Shown here: positions 38,760 through 49,705 of the stretch, piece after piece | Position numbering within the stretch: position 1 is the first letter of the stretch | How the letters are laid out: each line of letters starts with the position of its first letter | The notes under the pieces: model-generated | The model's database searches: none | What the model was told of the DNA's origin: nothing | What the model saw: the letters and a program-made list of their open reading frames with translations, nothing else | Assembly (NCBI RefSeq): GCF_002015085.1 | Contig: NZ_MUXW01000001.1 | Coordinates: forward strand, 101,089-165,088 | Direction: 5' to 3' | Length of the DNA stretch: 64,000 nt | Source of the DNA: Glaesserella parasuis | GTDB lineage: Bacteria > Pseudomonadota > Gammaproteobacteria > Enterobacterales > Pasteurellaceae | Program-made: the position numbers and the translations under genes

Positions 38760-39530
38760 ATGAAAATTGTATCTGATTTTAAAGCAAATGGAAGAACAGC
38801 CTGCACAATTCACTGTCAAAATTGCAGTATTAGTCAATTATGTTTACCTTTTACTCTCAATGAACACGAATTAACTCAATTAGATAATATCATTGAGCGT
38901 AAGAAACCTGTGCAAAAATCACAAATCATCTTTCAGTCAGGTGATGAGCTCAAGTCTATCTACGCAATCCGTTCAGGCACAATTAAAAGCTATACCATCA
39001 GTGAAAATGGTGAAGAGCAAATCACCGCTTTCCATTTACCGGGCGATTTAGTTGGCTTTGATGCGATTATGGATATGAAACATATCGGTTTTGCTCAGGC
39101 TCTTGAAACGTCAATGATCTGCGAAATTCCTTTTGATATTTTAGATGATTTAGCTGGCAAAATGCCAAAAATCCGCCATCAGATTATGCGTTTGATGAGT
39201 CATGAAATCAAAAGCGATCAAGAGATGATTTTGTTGCTTTCTAAAATGAGTGCGGAAGAAAAACTTGCGGCGTTTATTTACAATCTTTCACAGCGTTATG
39301 CCGCACGCGGTTTTTCAGCAAGAGAATTTCGCTTAACAATGACCCGTGGTGATATTGGAAATTACTTAGGTTTAACCATTGAAACTATCAGTCGCTTGCT
39401 TGGTCGACTCCAGAAAAATGGCATCATAACGGTACAAGGTAAATATATTACCATTAATCATATGGATGAATTAAGTGAAATGGCTGGTGTTACAAAACCT
39501 AAACTGTCCCATTGCAATCCAAACTTATAA
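38760..39530 (+). CDS. fnr: Anaerobic regulator FNR
   Basis: 256 residues from ATG 38760 (MKIVSDFK). The N-terminal cysteine group [10 protein letters not shown], plus the Cys in SMICEIP, gives the four ligands for the oxygen-sensitive 4Fe-4S cluster. The effector domain shares [18 protein letters not shown]. The C-terminal helix-turn-helix is [24 protein letters not shown], with the E..SR pattern that reads TTGAT. It activates anaerobic genes; a perfect FNR box lies upstream of focA in this window. Confidence 0.97.
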   Translation: MKIVSDFKANGRTACTIHCQNCSISQLCLPFTLNEHELTQLDNIIERKKPVQKSQIIFQSGDELKSIYAIRSGTIKSYTISENGEEQITAFHLPGDLVGFDAIMDMKHIGFAQALETSMICEIPFDILDDLAGKMPKIRHQIMRLMSHEIKSDQEMILLLSKMSAEEKLAAFIYNLSQRYAARGFSAREFRLTMTRGDIGNYLGLTIETISRLLGRLQKNGIITVQGKYITINHMDELSEMAGVTKPKLSHCNPNL

Positions 39531-39697
39531 TTCTTTACATACTACTTATCTTGACGTTCCCCCCGTACCTTACGGACAGGATTGAAAAAAATACTCTTCT
39601 ATCTTAAAAAGATAATTTATGCCCTAGTCTCCGATCTGTGAGAATGAATACCAGGGCTCATCTCCAATGAAAATATCCCTTCCTTCTATAAAGAAGA

Positions 39698-40738
39698 TCA
39701 ATTCGATAATTTGATATTAAAGAGCCATTTATCTACCAAACGCTTCCCTTCCTCGCTTGACCCAAAACGAGCATAATCTACATCAACCAATTTCACGCCG
39801 TCCAATTTAGGTGATTGTGGAGCAACTTCTGCTTTCACATTGGTTGGTGTTTGATAAAGTCCGTGGTCACGCCAAGGAATTTCTTGAACCTCTTTAGATA
39901 GAACCCAATCCATAAATAATTTCGCATTATCAAGGTTTCTCGCACCTTTAATAATACTTGCAGCCCCTAAAGCATAGCCTACCCCATCTTTAGGTAACAC
40001 ATAATCAACTGGCGCACCTTTCTCTTTTTCTGAAGCATAGCCATGAGCAAAGCCAACTGTCACAGCACTTTCCCCACGAGAAAGGTTCGAGGTCACTAAG
40101 GTGCTTTTCACATATTGAGAAATGTTACCATCTAATTTTTTCAAATACTCAAAGGCTTTTTCCTCGCCCATTAATTGAATAAGCGTAATCATCGTGGTAT
40201 ACATTGTCCCTGAACTGCGAGGATCGGCTAATTGCACTTCACCTTTTAAGCGAGGATCAAGCAAATCTGCCCATTTTTTCGGAGCTTCAACGCCTAACTG
40301 TTTTAATTTTTCGGTATTAATACCAAAACCAAGCACCATCAAATACGCAATCGAGGTATATTTACCTGCTTCGCTCTCTTGCAATGCTTTAAATTGAGGT
40401 AAAACCTCCGCTTGCAAAGGTGAACGATAGGCTTCTAATAGCCCCATCTGCCCTGCTTGGAAATGTGGCTCAATAGTACCGCCATACCAAATATCCGCTT
40501 GTGGATTATCTTTTTCCGCTTTCAGCTTACCTAAAATTGTTCCTGTTCCACCGTGAATAAACTGAGTTTCCACATTATATTTTTGTGAAAAACGTTTCGT
40601 CAGATCTTCACATACTTTATTTTGGACGCCACAGTAAACTGTCAGCTTTCCTTCAGCCTGAGCATTATTAGCTACAAAGACTAATGGTGAAAGTAGAAAA
40701 AGGCTTGAAAACCATTTTTTTAATTGCAATTTTTTCAT
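39698..40738 (-). CDS. afuA: Periplasmic substrate-binding protein, AfuA family
   Basis: 346 residues from ATG 40738 (MKKLQLKKW). The signal peptide ends at NAQA before EGKLTVYCG. Family blocks are QADIWYGGTIEPH, ADPRSSGTMYTTMI, ISQYVKSTLVTSNLSRGESAV and ILKGARN-like IIKGARNLDNAKLFMDWVLSKE. It belongs to the iron/sugar-phosphate binding protein family of AfuA and FbpA. It is a monocistronic gene about 30 kb from afuB-afuC. Whether it feeds that transporter or another is inference; the symbol is a family-level assignment. Confidence 0.75.
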   Translation of the reverse strand: MKKLQLKKWFSSLFLLSPLVFVANNAQAEGKLTVYCGVQNKVCEDLTKRFSQKYNVETQFIHGGTGTILGKLKAEKDNPQADIWYGGTIEPHFQAGQMGLLEAYRSPLQAEVLPQFKALQESEAGKYTSIAYLMVLGFGINTEKLKQLGVEAPKKWADLLDPRLKGEVQLADPRSSGTMYTTMITLIQLMGEEKAFEYLKKLDGNISQYVKSTLVTSNLSRGESAVTVGFAHGYASEKEKGAPVDYVLPKDGVGYALGAASIIKGARNLDNAKLFMDWVLSKEVQEIPWRDHGLYQTPTNVKAEVAPQSPKLDGVKLVDVDYARFGSSEEGKRLVDKWLFNIKLSN

Positions 40739-40864
40739 TTGTTTCACATTCCTGATGTTTAAAAGAGTCATAAGTGTAACATTTATCCTACATAAAGCAA
40801 GAACAAGCGGTTTGATTTTATGCTAAAATGACATAACACTACCCTATTATATTGATATGAAAAA

Positions 40865-41593
40865 ATGTTGCTTAATCAAATTCAAATAATCCTAGTCGAA
40901 ACCTCTCACAGTGGTAATATCGGCTCAGCCGCACGAGCAATGAAAACGATGGGACTAAGCCAGCTAAGGCTTGTCACCCCAAAACAAGCGATTGACGAAC
41001 AAGCAATAGCCCTTGCTGCAGGGGCAAAAGATGTATTGGATAATGTGCAAATTTATCCAGATTTCGACAGTGCAATCGCAGATTGCCAGCTTGTTATTGG
41101 CACAAGTGCCAGATTACGCCACCTACAAAGCTCACTGATCGAACCACGTCAATGTAGCAAATTAGCCATTCAACGTGCTGAACAGGGTAAAGTAGCGATT
41201 GTATTTGGACGAGAACGGGTGGGCTTAACCAATGAAGAACTATTAAAATGCCATTATCACTTAAACTTCCCAACCAACCCCGACTATGGCTCGTTAAATC
41301 TTGCAATGGCGGTACAACTCGCCTGCTATGAACTCCGAATGGCTTGGCTAGATTTACAAGAAAAAACCGATATTCAACCGCTTGCAGAATACCCGACATC
41401 AGAAGCCTTAGAACATTTCTTTGCCCATACCGAACGTTTATATAAAGAACTTGGCTTTATTCGCAACGAAGCAGTTATGCTGAAACTACGCCGTTTATAT
41501 CAACGAGCTGAATTGGAAACCAATGAATTGAATTTATTAAGAGGAATGCTGACTGCAGTAGAAAAGTACTCGCTAAAGCAGAAAAATGACTAA
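40865..41593 (+). CDS. trmJ: tRNA (Cm32/Um32) methyltransferase TrmJ
   Basis: 242 residues of the SPOUT family. The N-terminal block IILVETSHSGNIGSAARAMKTMG and the knot residues VFGRERVGLTNEEL and NPDYGSLNLAMAVQLACYE mark TrmJ. The C-terminal ~80 residues form the helical extension. It 2'-O-methylates position 32 of several tRNAs. It is convergent with the porin gene. Confidence 0.94.
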   Translation: MLLNQIQIILVETSHSGNIGSAARAMKTMGLSQLRLVTPKQAIDEQAIALAAGAKDVLDNVQIYPDFDSAIADCQLVIGTSARLRHLQSSLIEPRQCSKLAIQRAEQGKVAIVFGRERVGLTNEELLKCHYHLNFPTNPDYGSLNLAMAVQLACYELRMAWLDLQEKTDIQPLAEYPTSEALEHFFAHTERLYKELGFIRNEAVMLKLRRLYQRAELETNELNLLRGMLTAVEKYSLKQKND

Positions 41594-41598
41594 TAATA

Positions 41599-41629
41599 AA
41601 GGGATAAGAAATTACATCTCTTATCCCTT
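41599..41629. terminator. Terminator between trmJ and the porin gene
   Basis: AAGGGATAAGA and TCTTATCCCTT form an 11-bp stem between the convergent genes. Confidence 0.75.
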
Positions 41630-41668
41630 AAATCATAGCTAATTAACTATAGTACCTAACTATCTAGA

Positions 41669-42748
41669 TTACCATAATACACGTAAACCAACACCAAGTG
41701 CTTTGTCAGTAACTTTGTTGTTATCACTGTCTTTGTTCTTGATTAAACGACCTTCAACAAAGGTAACAACTTGTTTATGTAATTTATAGTCTGCACCTAA
41801 CATGAATTGATGAGCTGTTGCTTTGTAAGCTTTATTTTTGTAAGTACCATAAGAGTAGTTTCCATACACGCCAGATTTTGGAGTAACATCAAATCTTGCG
41901 CCAGTTCTTACGAAGTCAATTTTCTCTTTAACATTACCTGTTTTTTCAACACCATGACCACCATCAACAGCTACAGTAAATGGAGCATTGACATATTTAA
42001 GACCAAAGTATACACCATCTTTGTCTTTCTTATTAACAGCTCCAGATTTATAGTCATCATGAGTATAACCTGCTGCCACAGTTACAGATTGACTTTCCGC
42101 AATCTTAGCTGTGTATTTAGCACCTAAACCAAAGCCAGATTTAGCAGAATCTACTTTTACTTCTCCCGTCTTCTTATCACGCTCATTTGCAACATTATAG
42201 TTAGCACCTAACGTCAAACCTTCAATGCCTGTATAGGTATAGTTAATTGCTGAATCAGAAGATGCAGTAAGGATATCAAAACCTTTTTTGTTTGTGTTGT
42301 TTGCTGAATATTTAATTCCATCAGTACCAACACCGTATACTTTATCAAAACCAGCTTGACCAATGCTATCACCGATTACAGCTTGTTTACCAAAAGAAAT
42401 TTCATGACCATAGCCACCTAAACCAACGTAAGCCTCTTCTGTTGTAACATCCCCCCATTCTGCAGCATTTTTAGAACCACTGCCAAGGCGAGTCTCATAA
42501 CGACCAAAACCGTAGAGATTCTCATTGATATTATGTTTGATAGAAATACCGAAACGAGAACTATTATTCTTTAAGTTAGTGTGACCACGTGTTGAAGATT
42601 GACCTTTCTCTTTTGTGGCTTGTTCTTCTAAAAGAAGACGCAATTGACCATCAAAATCAACTTTTGTACCTTCATTTTCATAAACTGTTACAGCTGATGC
42701 TGATGCTGCAAATGCCGCTACTGCTAACGCTACTAGTGTTTTTTTCAT
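41669..42748 (-). CDS. ompP2: Outer-membrane porin, OmpP2 type
   Basis: 359 residues from ATG 42748, with AAGGTGA before it; an upstream GTG is less likely. The signal peptide is MKKTLVALAVAAFAASASA. The mature start VTVYENEGTKVDFDGQLRLLL, alternating beta-strand pattern throughout, RFGISIKHNINENLYGFGRYETR, and the terminal phenylalanine-like aromatic (VGLRVLW) fit a 16-stranded general porin. Family proteins end in Phe; here the last residue is Trp, still aromatic. Loops contain Lys/Asp-rich inserts, probably antigenically variable. The upstream gap holds a strong CRP-type palindrome. Confidence 0.9.
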   Translation of the reverse strand: MKKTLVALAVAAFAASASAVTVYENEGTKVDFDGQLRLLLEEQATKEKGQSSTRGHTNLKNNSSRFGISIKHNINENLYGFGRYETRLGSGSKNAAEWGDVTTEEAYVGLGGYGHEISFGKQAVIGDSIGQAGFDKVYGVGTDGIKYSANNTNKKGFDILTASSDSAINYTYTGIEGLTLGANYNVANERDKKTGEVKVDSAKSGFGLGAKYTAKIAESQSVTVAAGYTHDDYKSGAVNKKDKDGVYFGLKYVNAPFTVAVDGGHGVEKTGNVKEKIDFVRTGARFDVTPKSGVYGNYSYGTYKNKAYKATAHQFMLGADYKLHKQVVTFVEGRLIKNKDSDNNKVTDKALGVGLRVLW

Positions 42749-43061
42749 AATGTTCACCTTAAGTTTTTAGTTTAACTAAGATTACTCTTATTAAGCTATA
42801 AGAGCAACCGATCCATATCTGCCATTACCTTCCCATGTAAGTTTGGTAAATGCAGATTGCATGCGAATGATTGCAAATTTGTAGAGTAGTGTCAATATCT
42901 TACATAAAAAAACATTTTCTTTAAAATCAATAAGTTAATAAATCTCCACTCCCAAATAAGTATTCAGAGATAATTTTTTAAAATATTGCTCCTATTGCAA
43001 TAAATCACATAACTATATGATTTAAAAATAAAAAACTCATAGCAAATAAAGATTTATGACC

Positions 43062-43103
43062 TTTTTTCTAAAAATGTGAGTTTCATCACATTTTTAGAAA
43101 AAA
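43062..43103. promoter_or_regulatory. 42-bp perfect palindrome centred on a CRP consensus
   Basis: Two 18-bp perfect arms surround GTTTCA. The core is TGTGAGTTTCATCACA within AAAAATGTGA and TCACATTTTT, equal to the CRP 22-bp consensus. It lies in the ~440-bp AT-rich gap between the porin gene and priC. I see no other gene-sized frame in that gap. Confidence 0.7.
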
Positions 43104-43189
43104 TAGAAAGATTATTTTTATCAAAAATAAATTTGAAAAGAGATGCACATACATTAAAATATCTATACATTTAATACAGAGAATAAAAA

Positions 43190-43687
43190 ATGGGTAATTT
43201 TACAGATACAATCATTACAAAATTAAACGACTTTTCTCCCATCTTGTCTCTGCAAATCTCTATCTATAGCCACTGCTTTAAACTTACTCATGGCTCCGTC
43301 AAAGAATTCATACAAGAAATACTAGAAACATGTTCACATGTTGAGCAGTCAACTTCCCCTGAAATAACTGAAGTTTATACTCAACGTTTAATTGAACAAT
43401 ATGATGCTCTACAAAAAAGTATTCATCTCAAGGATAAAAAGTCAGATTCCCCTATTTTCTCTCAATATAAATTTACTAAGAGTATTCATACATTATCAAA
43501 GAAACAGAAGTTACATGAATACTATAAAGCGTTGCGTGCATTGAATGAAAAACTCTCATGGCTCATTGAACAAAATTACCATTACCCTGAGTATAGGCAT
43601 ATGCTCTCAATAAAGATACAAGAAACAGAGAATAGAAAACAAAAATGTTTAAAGGCGATTGAAGAATTGAGCTTTAATCAGGAATAA
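43190..43687 (+). CDS. priC: Primosomal replication protein PriC
   Basis: 165 residues, helical and charged. The C-terminal half carries the PriC pattern KLHEYYKALRALNEKL, a variable part, then IQETENRKQKCLKAIEEL. The N-terminal half is weakly conserved, as usual in PriC. It helps reload DnaB at collapsed forks. Divergent from the porin gene. Identification rests on the C-terminal pattern and length. Confidence 0.75.
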   Translation: MGNFTDTIITKLNDFSPILSLQISIYSHCFKLTHGSVKEFIQEILETCSHVEQSTSPEITEVYTQRLIEQYDALQKSIHLKDKKSDSPIFSQYKFTKSIHTLSKKQKLHEYYKALRALNEKLSWLIEQNYHYPEYRHMLSIKIQETENRKQKCLKAIEELSFNQE

Positions 43688-43789
43688 CGGGAGAAGATTG
43701 ACGATATATTGTTGCTAATCTTATCAATCTCTAGTAGTGTCTAAATATGCTATGCTCTAAACATACACATCATACTAAAAAGAGTCCAT

Positions 43790-43820
43790 AGAAAATATCC
43801 TCTCTTAATAGAGAGGATAT
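43790..43820 (-). terminator. rplM-rpsI terminator
   Basis: ATATCCTCTC and GAGAGGATAT form a 10-bp stem with a six-base loop, followed on the minus strand by TTTTC, just after rpsI. Confidence 0.8.
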
Positions 43821-43834
43821 ATAAAATTGTAATA

Positions 43835-44230
43835 CTAACGTTTTGAGTATTGTGGACGACGACGTGCTTTGTGTAAACCCACTTTTTTACGTTCAACACG
43901 ACGAGCATCACGGGTAACAAAGCCCGCAGCGCGTAACGCTGGACGTAAAGTTTCGTCGTATTCGATCAATGCACGAGTAATACCGTGACGGATTGCACCT
44001 GCTTGACCAGAAATACCACCACCTTTAACAGTGATGTATAAGTCTAATTTATCTGTTAATTCAACTAATTCTAATGGCTGACGAACGATCATACGAGCTG
44101 TTTCGCGACCGAAGTACACTTCCAAAGAACGTTGGTTAATGGTGATATTACCATTGCCCGGTCTGATAAATACACGAGCTGAAGAGCTTTTGCGGCGACC
44201 TGTGCCGTAGTTTTGATTTGCTGCTGTCAT
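43835..44230 (-). CDS. rpsI: 30S ribosomal protein S9
   Basis: 131 residues, normal length. Starts with [19 protein letters not shown] and ends in the basic tail [18 protein letters not shown], which reaches the ribosomal P site. It lies 15 bp after rplM, in the universal rplM-rpsI pair. Confidence 0.98.
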   Translation of the reverse strand: MTAANQNYGTGRRKSSSARVFIRPGNGNITINQRSLEVYFGRETARMIVRQPLELVELTDKLDLYITVKGGGISGQAGAIRHGITRALIEYDETLRPALRAAGFVTRDARRVERKKVGLHKARRRPQYSKR

Positions 44231-44245
44231 TTTTATGCTCCGTGA

Positions 44246-44677
<432 letters not shown>

Positions 44678-44699
44678 TTAAATACCAAAATTTAAAGTT

Positions 44700-44810
44700 T
44701 AAACCCAATATCCTGATGGATATTACCTATTAATACGGTAGAATCTGACCCCTTCGAGTCCTATTCAGACCAGACTTACATGGCGGGAATACCATGCAAA
44801 AACAGGGTGG
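44700..44810 (-). promoter_or_regulatory. Structured leader of rplM
   Basis: On the minus strand the 5' region holds the hairpins CATGG-TATTCCCG-CCATG (about 44780-44800) and AATATCC-ATCA-GGATATT (44706-44723). It is a candidate for L13 autogenous control. The assignment is by position and pairing only. Confidence 0.4.
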
Positions 44811-44980
44811 CAAAATTATACAGATTTATTTACTAAAGATCTAATTCTTTTTTAAGAAAGAGTGGTTTTTGCGGTATATTTCAAAATTCCAACAAATTTT
44901 TATAGGTTTTACTTCTCATCAAATTGAGAAAATGATAAAAAACAGCTACATCAAGCTAACTAACTGTAAAGGAGTGAACT

Positions 44981-45373
44981 ATGGAACAATGGTCTGGTAA
45001 CGTATGGACTGCAATTATTGCAGCATTTATCATAGGTTGTATCATCAGTTATGTTGTTGTTCGTGCGACAAATAGCAATGTGAAAAAACAACTACAACTA
45101 GAGGCTGATTTAAAAGATACTGCTAAGAAAATGGACGAGCAAAAACAGCAATTAGAACAACACTTTGAACAATCTGCAGCTCTACTTGCAATACTTGCTG
45201 AAGACTACAAAAAACTTTATACGCATTTAGCACAAGGGTCTGAAAAATTATTGCCTGCTGAATCGGCAAAAATTGAATTTTTCCAACAACCTAAAATTGA
45301 AAATAAACCTAAATCTGAAGATGACCAACCTAAAGATTATTCAGAAGGCTCCTCTGGTTTACTAAAATCCTAG
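44981..45373 (+). CDS. zapG: Division/envelope protein ZapG (YhcB, DUF1043)
   Basis: 130 residues. One N-terminal membrane helix (~9-28, AIIAAFIIGCIISYVVVRA) is followed by a coiled coil (~35-85) and a Lys/Pro/Ser-rich tail. The layout and the position divergent from rplM-rpsI match E. coli YhcB/ZapG, which links cell division and envelope growth. Strong AAGGAG ribosome-binding site. Confidence 0.9.
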   Translation: MEQWSGNVWTAIIAAFIIGCIISYVVVRATNSNVKKQLQLEADLKDTAKKMDEQKQQLEQHFEQSAALLAILAEDYKKLYTHLAQGSEKLLPAESAKIEFFQQPKIENKPKSEDDQPKDYSEGSSGLLKS

Positions 45374-45552
45374 TATTCATATATTATTGAATTTAAGAGG
45401 AGGGAATCCCCTCTTAAATTCTCTTTAACTACATTTTTCTTAGAACATATTGTCTTTATTATCAGAAAATTTGATCGAAAACATTATATTAAATTTAATT
45501 TCAGATTAGAATTTGAAAAATTTTTTTAACTTATCATTAACAGGAAAATACA

Positions 45553-46272
45553 ATGTCTTGTTTATTTATTGCAGGCACAGATACAAATGTAGGAAAAACT
45601 ATCGTTACAAGGGCTCTATTACAAACAATATCTAAATATGAAATTCCCATTGTCGGTTATAAGCCTATTGCGTGTGGTGGCGATGATTCTTTACCCACAG
45701 AACCCAATCAAGATGATTATGCCTGTGAAGACAATAGTGATGTCCTCATTATACAGAACAGCTGCCCTTGTCCTGTAAAATACAGAGAAATTAATAGCTA
45801 TTCTTTTATCCATTCTAGTACGCCAGTATTTGCAGCGCTAGACGCAGTACGTCATATTTCTGTTAATAAACTGGATCACGATCTTCAACGTTTACACCGA
45901 CAATATGCAAATGTTCTTATTGAAGGCACTTATGGCTGGTTAACACCTATTAATAAAGACCTAAGTTTTGCTGATTGGGTTAAGAAAAATAGAATGCCAG
46001 TCGTACTTGTTGTGGGAATAAAAGAGGGTTGCGCTGACCATGCACTTTTAACAGCGGATGCGATTCAACAAAGTGGGATTAATCTTATCGGATGGATTGC
46101 AAATCGAGTAAATCCTGGGCTACGTCACTACGCTGAATTAATTGAACTCCTTAGCAAAAAAATCAATGCTCCATTACTAGGACAAATTCCTTATATTGGT
46201 TATCCTAGTAAAAAAGAACTATCTGAGTATATTCAGAACCCAGAGCCTCTATTAAGTTTTTTCCATAAATAA
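45553..46272 (+). CDS. bioD: Dethiobiotin synthetase BioD
   Basis: 239 residues. P-loop GTDTNVGKTIVTRALL (~8-20), then VGYKPIACGG, LIEGTYGWLTPI with the catalytic region, and VGIKEGCADHALLTADAI. It forms the ureido ring of dethiobiotin from 7,8-diaminopelargonate, CO2 and ATP. Other biotin genes are not in the window; the gene stands alone. Confidence 0.92.
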   Translation: MSCLFIAGTDTNVGKTIVTRALLQTISKYEIPIVGYKPIACGGDDSLPTEPNQDDYACEDNSDVLIIQNSCPCPVKYREINSYSFIHSSTPVFAALDAVRHISVNKLDHDLQRLHRQYANVLIEGTYGWLTPINKDLSFADWVKKNRMPVVLVVGIKEGCADHALLTADAIQQSGINLIGWIANRVNPGLRHYAELIELLSKKINAPLLGQIPYIGYPSKKELSEYIQNPEPLLSFFHK

Positions 46273-46364
46273 TCTAATTGCTGGCTCTTGAAGAGCTAAG
46301 CTCATACTGAAATATTAAGCTGGCTCTTTATTGATAATAATAGACTAACAATCATGACTACAAA

Positions 46365-46388
46365 GGTTGCTATATAATTTTAGCAACC
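46365..46388. terminator. Hairpin between bioD and gltS
   Basis: GGTTGCTA and TAGCAACC pair across an AT-rich loop between the two convergent genes. The T-runs are short, so termination is probable only. Confidence 0.5.
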
Positions 46389-46408
46389 ACTCTGATTTCT
46401 ATGCTATT

Positions 46409-47629
46409 TTAGCTAGTTAAATAATTCATAAATGCTGTAATTACACCTAAGTTAACCACATCCACAAAGAATGCACCTACAAGCGGTATGATTAAGAATG
46501 CTTTATGTGATGGTCCAAAAGTTTCTGTGACAGATTGCATGTTCGCGACCGCAGTTGCAGTTGCGCCTAAGCCAAAACCGCTGTGACCTGCTGCAAGAAT
46601 GGCTGAATCGTAATTACTTCCCATCACTCTAAAGGTCACAAAATATGCATAAAGTACCATAACTATGGTTTGAGCAATAAGGATAATTAACATTGAGCCA
46701 GCAAGGTCTGCTAATTCCCAAAGTTTAATGCTCATTAATGCAATTGCTAAGAATAAGCTTAATGATGCGTTACCAAATACGTCAATAGCACGGTCAAACA
46801 TATCAAATTTAAACACTAACGTTAATACGTTTCTTAATACTACACCAAAACCTAATGCCCATACGAATTGAGGTAAACCTGAATCAGGGAATACTTTAAC
46901 CATAACTGATGAGAATGCTAGACACGCTGCAAATAATGCCATTGTTTCGATCGTTGATGTTGCTGTGATTAAGCGTACATTGTCAGCATCTTCAAATGTA
47001 TCATCAGCATATTTTGCTTCTACGCTTTCAACTTTTACACTGTGTTTAGATGGGGTAATTTTCATTTTGTTGATAAGACGGCGTGCTAATGGGCCACCGA
47101 CTAAACCACCAGCTACTAAACCAAATGTAGCAGATGCCATTGCCATTTCCATTGCACCTGCAAGCCCATGTTTCTCTGCAAAAACAGTTGCCCAAGTTGC
47201 ACCTGTGCCGTGTCCGCCAGTTAAAGTAATAGAACCTGTAATTAAACCAACAAGTGGATCAATACCAAGTAGCATAGCTAAACCAACGCCTACACCATTT
47301 TGAACAAGGATAAATATACTCACGATAACGAGGAAAATGACAAGTGGGATTCCACCTTGTTTCAAACGGGAAAAATCTGCGGATAAGCCGATAGATGAGA
47401 AGAAGGCTAACATGAAAGCTGTACGTAAAGAGCTTTCAAATTCAAAGGTAATTCCAGCGAATTTATATAGACAAAAAATGATACCAGCGATAAATAAACC
47501 ACCGGCAACAGCCTCTGGGATATTAAAGTCTTGGAAGAACTTAATTTTATTTACAAATACTTTGCCGAGAAGCAAAACAAGCGTTGCGGCGATAAGTGTG
47601 TGATAACCGTTTAAAACGATTGGCTCCAT
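46409..47629 (-). CDS. gltS: Sodium/glutamate symporter GltS
   Basis: 406 residues with about ten hydrophobic segments in two inverted halves. The re-entrant loop motifs are LTGGHGTGATWA (~135) and AAGHSGFGLGATATAVANM (~355), both typical of GltS. It takes up glutamate with sodium at the inner membrane. Single gene, divergent from yidE, with an AGGAG ribosome-binding site. Confidence 0.95.
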   Translation of the reverse strand: MEPIVLNGYHTLIAATLVLLLGKVFVNKIKFFQDFNIPEAVAGGLFIAGIIFCLYKFAGITFEFESSLRTAFMLAFFSSIGLSADFSRLKQGGIPLVIFLVIVSIFILVQNGVGVGLAMLLGIDPLVGLITGSITLTGGHGTGATWATVFAEKHGLAGAMEMAMASATFGLVAGGLVGGPLARRLINKMKITPSKHSVKVESVEAKYADDTFEDADNVRLITATSTIETMALFAACLAFSSVMVKVFPDSGLPQFVWALGFGVVLRNVLTLVFKFDMFDRAIDVFGNASLSLFLAIALMSIKLWELADLAGSMLIILIAQTIVMVLYAYFVTFRVMGSNYDSAILAAGHSGFGLGATATAVANMQSVTETFGPSHKAFLIIPLVGAFFVDVVNLGVITAFMNYLTS

Positions 47630-47834
47630 ATCATTACTCCTAATATATGATTTATGAAGGGGCGGATAATATTATAAAGATTTAGCATTGTCAAAATGGC
47701 TATTTGATTATTTAGTCGCATAAAAATATTGTTATGGTAGACATTTCTCTATTATTTTTTGAGTTAGATCTCATTTTTTGCTTGGGGATTTTGGTAAAAT
47801 CGTCGCAGTTTTATTTTTTTATGATGAGGCTTTT

Positions 47835-49493
47835 ATGAGCGAAATTGCATTAACAGTAAGCCTATTATCCTTAGTTGCTGTCATTGGGCTATGGATAGGG
47901 CATATTAAGGTGAGGGGCGTAAGCCTTGGTATTGGCGGTGTGTTATTTGGTGGGATACTGGTTTCCCATTTTATGACGCAATATGGTGTCAAACTTGATG
48001 GTCATACCTTGCACTTTATTCAAGAGTTTGGTTTGATTCTCTTTGTCTATACCATTGGTATTCAAGTCGGTCCTGGTTTCTTTGCTTCATTACGCCAATC
48101 GGGATTAAAGCTTAATGCTTTTGCTGTGATGATTGTTGGGATAAGCGGTATTTTAGTGATTTTATTACACAAAATATTTGATGTTCCTCTTCCTGTGATA
48201 TTGGGTATTTTCTCTGGTGCGGTAACCAATACGCCATCATTAGGTGCTGGGCAGCAAATTCTGACAGAATTAGGCGGTGAGTCCATTACTGCTGTGATGG
48301 GTATGGGGTACGCAATTGCCTATCCTTTCGGGATTATCGGGATTCTATTAGCAATGTGGCTTATCCGTATTATTTTTAAAATTAATGTGGATAAAGAAGC
48401 TGATGAGTTTGATTCTGCAACCAACAATAAAAAAGATGGATTAAGTACGATGAATGTTCGTATTACAAATCCAAATTTGAATGGGTTGATGCTTCAAGAG
48501 CTTCCTGATTTTGAACTGCACGAAGTGGTTTATTCTCGTATTAAGCGTAATGATGAGTTGTTTGTGCCTAAAGTGCATACCCAAATCCAAATAGGCGATA
48601 TTCTGCATCTTGTGGGAACAAAAGCTGCGTTGCATAAAATGCAACTCATTCTTGGTGAAGAAGTGAATGTTTCACTTTCGACAAAAGGCACAATGTACCG
48701 CACAGAACGTGCTGTCGTTACCAATGAAAAAGTATTTGGGAAACAAATTCGCCAATTGATGTTAAAAGGGAAATATGGTGTAGTGATTTCTCGCTTAAAC
48801 CGTGCGGGGGTTGAGTTAGTTCCTAACGGGCAAATGACATTGCAATTTGGTGACGTGTTGAACTTGGTTGGCCGCCAAGAAGATATTGAGGCTGTGATGG
48901 CGATTATCGGTAACGCTCAACAAAAATTACAACAAGTACAAATGTTGCCTATCTTCATCGGGGTTGGTTTAGGGGTGTTACTAGGCTCTATTCCAATTTA
49001 TCTGCCAGGTTTCCCCGTTGCATTAAAATTAGGGTTAGCTGGCGGTCCTTTGGTGGTTGCATTAATTTTGGCAAGAATAGGAAGTATCAAAAAACTCTAT
49101 TGGTTTATGCCACCAAGTGCAAACTTAGCATTAAGAGAAATTGGTATCGTGCTTTTTCTTGCAGTTGTAGGTTGGAAAGCAGGTGGAAACTTCTTGAATA
49201 CCTTATTAAGTAATGATGGTTTAGCGTGGATTGGTTATGGTGCGATCATTACTTTTATTCCATTAATTGTTACAGGGCTGGTTGCTCGTATTTATGGTAA
49301 ATTAAATTATCTGAGCCTATGTGGATTGCTTGCAGGTTCAATGACGGATCCACCCGCTTTGGCATTTGCAAATGGTATTAAAGAAGGCAATGGTGCAGCA
49401 GCACTCTCTTATGCGACGGTATATCCATTAGTGATGTTCTGTCGAATTATCTTGCCTCAAATTTTCGCTATATTATTGTGGGTAGCTGGCTAA
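47835..49493 (+). CDS. yidE: AspT/YidE-type membrane transporter with two RCK_C domains
   Basis: 552 residues from ATG 47835 (MSEIALT), preceded by GAGG; an ATG at 47778 adds an unrelated head. Two five-helix membrane halves (about 5-180 and 375-552) flank two TrkA-C (RCK_C) domains (about 195-365, with [15 protein letters not shown] and [15 protein letters not shown]). The duplicated AspT-family repeat includes [14 protein letters not shown] and [13 protein letters not shown]. The substrate is unknown; the length agrees with the H. influenzae homologue. Confidence 0.92.
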   Translation: MSEIALTVSLLSLVAVIGLWIGHIKVRGVSLGIGGVLFGGILVSHFMTQYGVKLDGHTLHFIQEFGLILFVYTIGIQVGPGFFASLRQSGLKLNAFAVMIVGISGILVILLHKIFDVPLPVILGIFSGAVTNTPSLGAGQQILTELGGESITAVMGMGYAIAYPFGIIGILLAMWLIRIIFKINVDKEADEFDSATNNKKDGLSTMNVRITNPNLNGLMLQELPDFELHEVVYSRIKRNDELFVPKVHTQIQIGDILHLVGTKAALHKMQLILGEEVNVSLSTKGTMYRTERAVVTNEKVFGKQIRQLMLKGKYGVVISRLNRAGVELVPNGQMTLQFGDVLNLVGRQEDIEAVMAIIGNAQQKLQQVQMLPIFIGVGLGVLLGSIPIYLPGFPVALKLGLAGGPLVVALILARIGSIKKLYWFMPPSANLALREIGIVLFLAVVGWKAGGNFLNTLLSNDGLAWIGYGAIITFIPLIVTGLVARIYGKLNYLSLCGLLAGSMTDPPALAFANGIKEGNGAAALSYATVYPLVMFCRIILPQIFAILLWVAG

Positions 49494-49502
49494 TCGTAAC
49501 TA

Positions 49503-49541
49503 AGCAATCTAGTTATTGACAGTTCAATAGACTAGATTGCT
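49503..49541 (+). terminator. yidE terminator
   Basis: AGCAATCTAGT and ACTAGATTGCT form an 11-bp stem just after the yidE stop, followed by CAATTTCAAT. Confidence 0.65.
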
Positions 49542-49705
49542 CAATTTCAATAAAACGCAATAAGTTTCCAACAATATTTAGGATCCATTCACGCCATTTT
49601 TATAGGATTATAATTTATTTTCTATGATAAATAATAGGATGTCTTAATCACGGATTTAACGTTATAATGAGAAATAAATCTGTTTTTTAATGGAAATACT
49701 ACTTT

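Noticed and set aside
39550..39590. C-rich stretch after fnr considered as an element end like that at 24119
   Set aside because: The pairing is poor and the TGACATCC signature is not complete.
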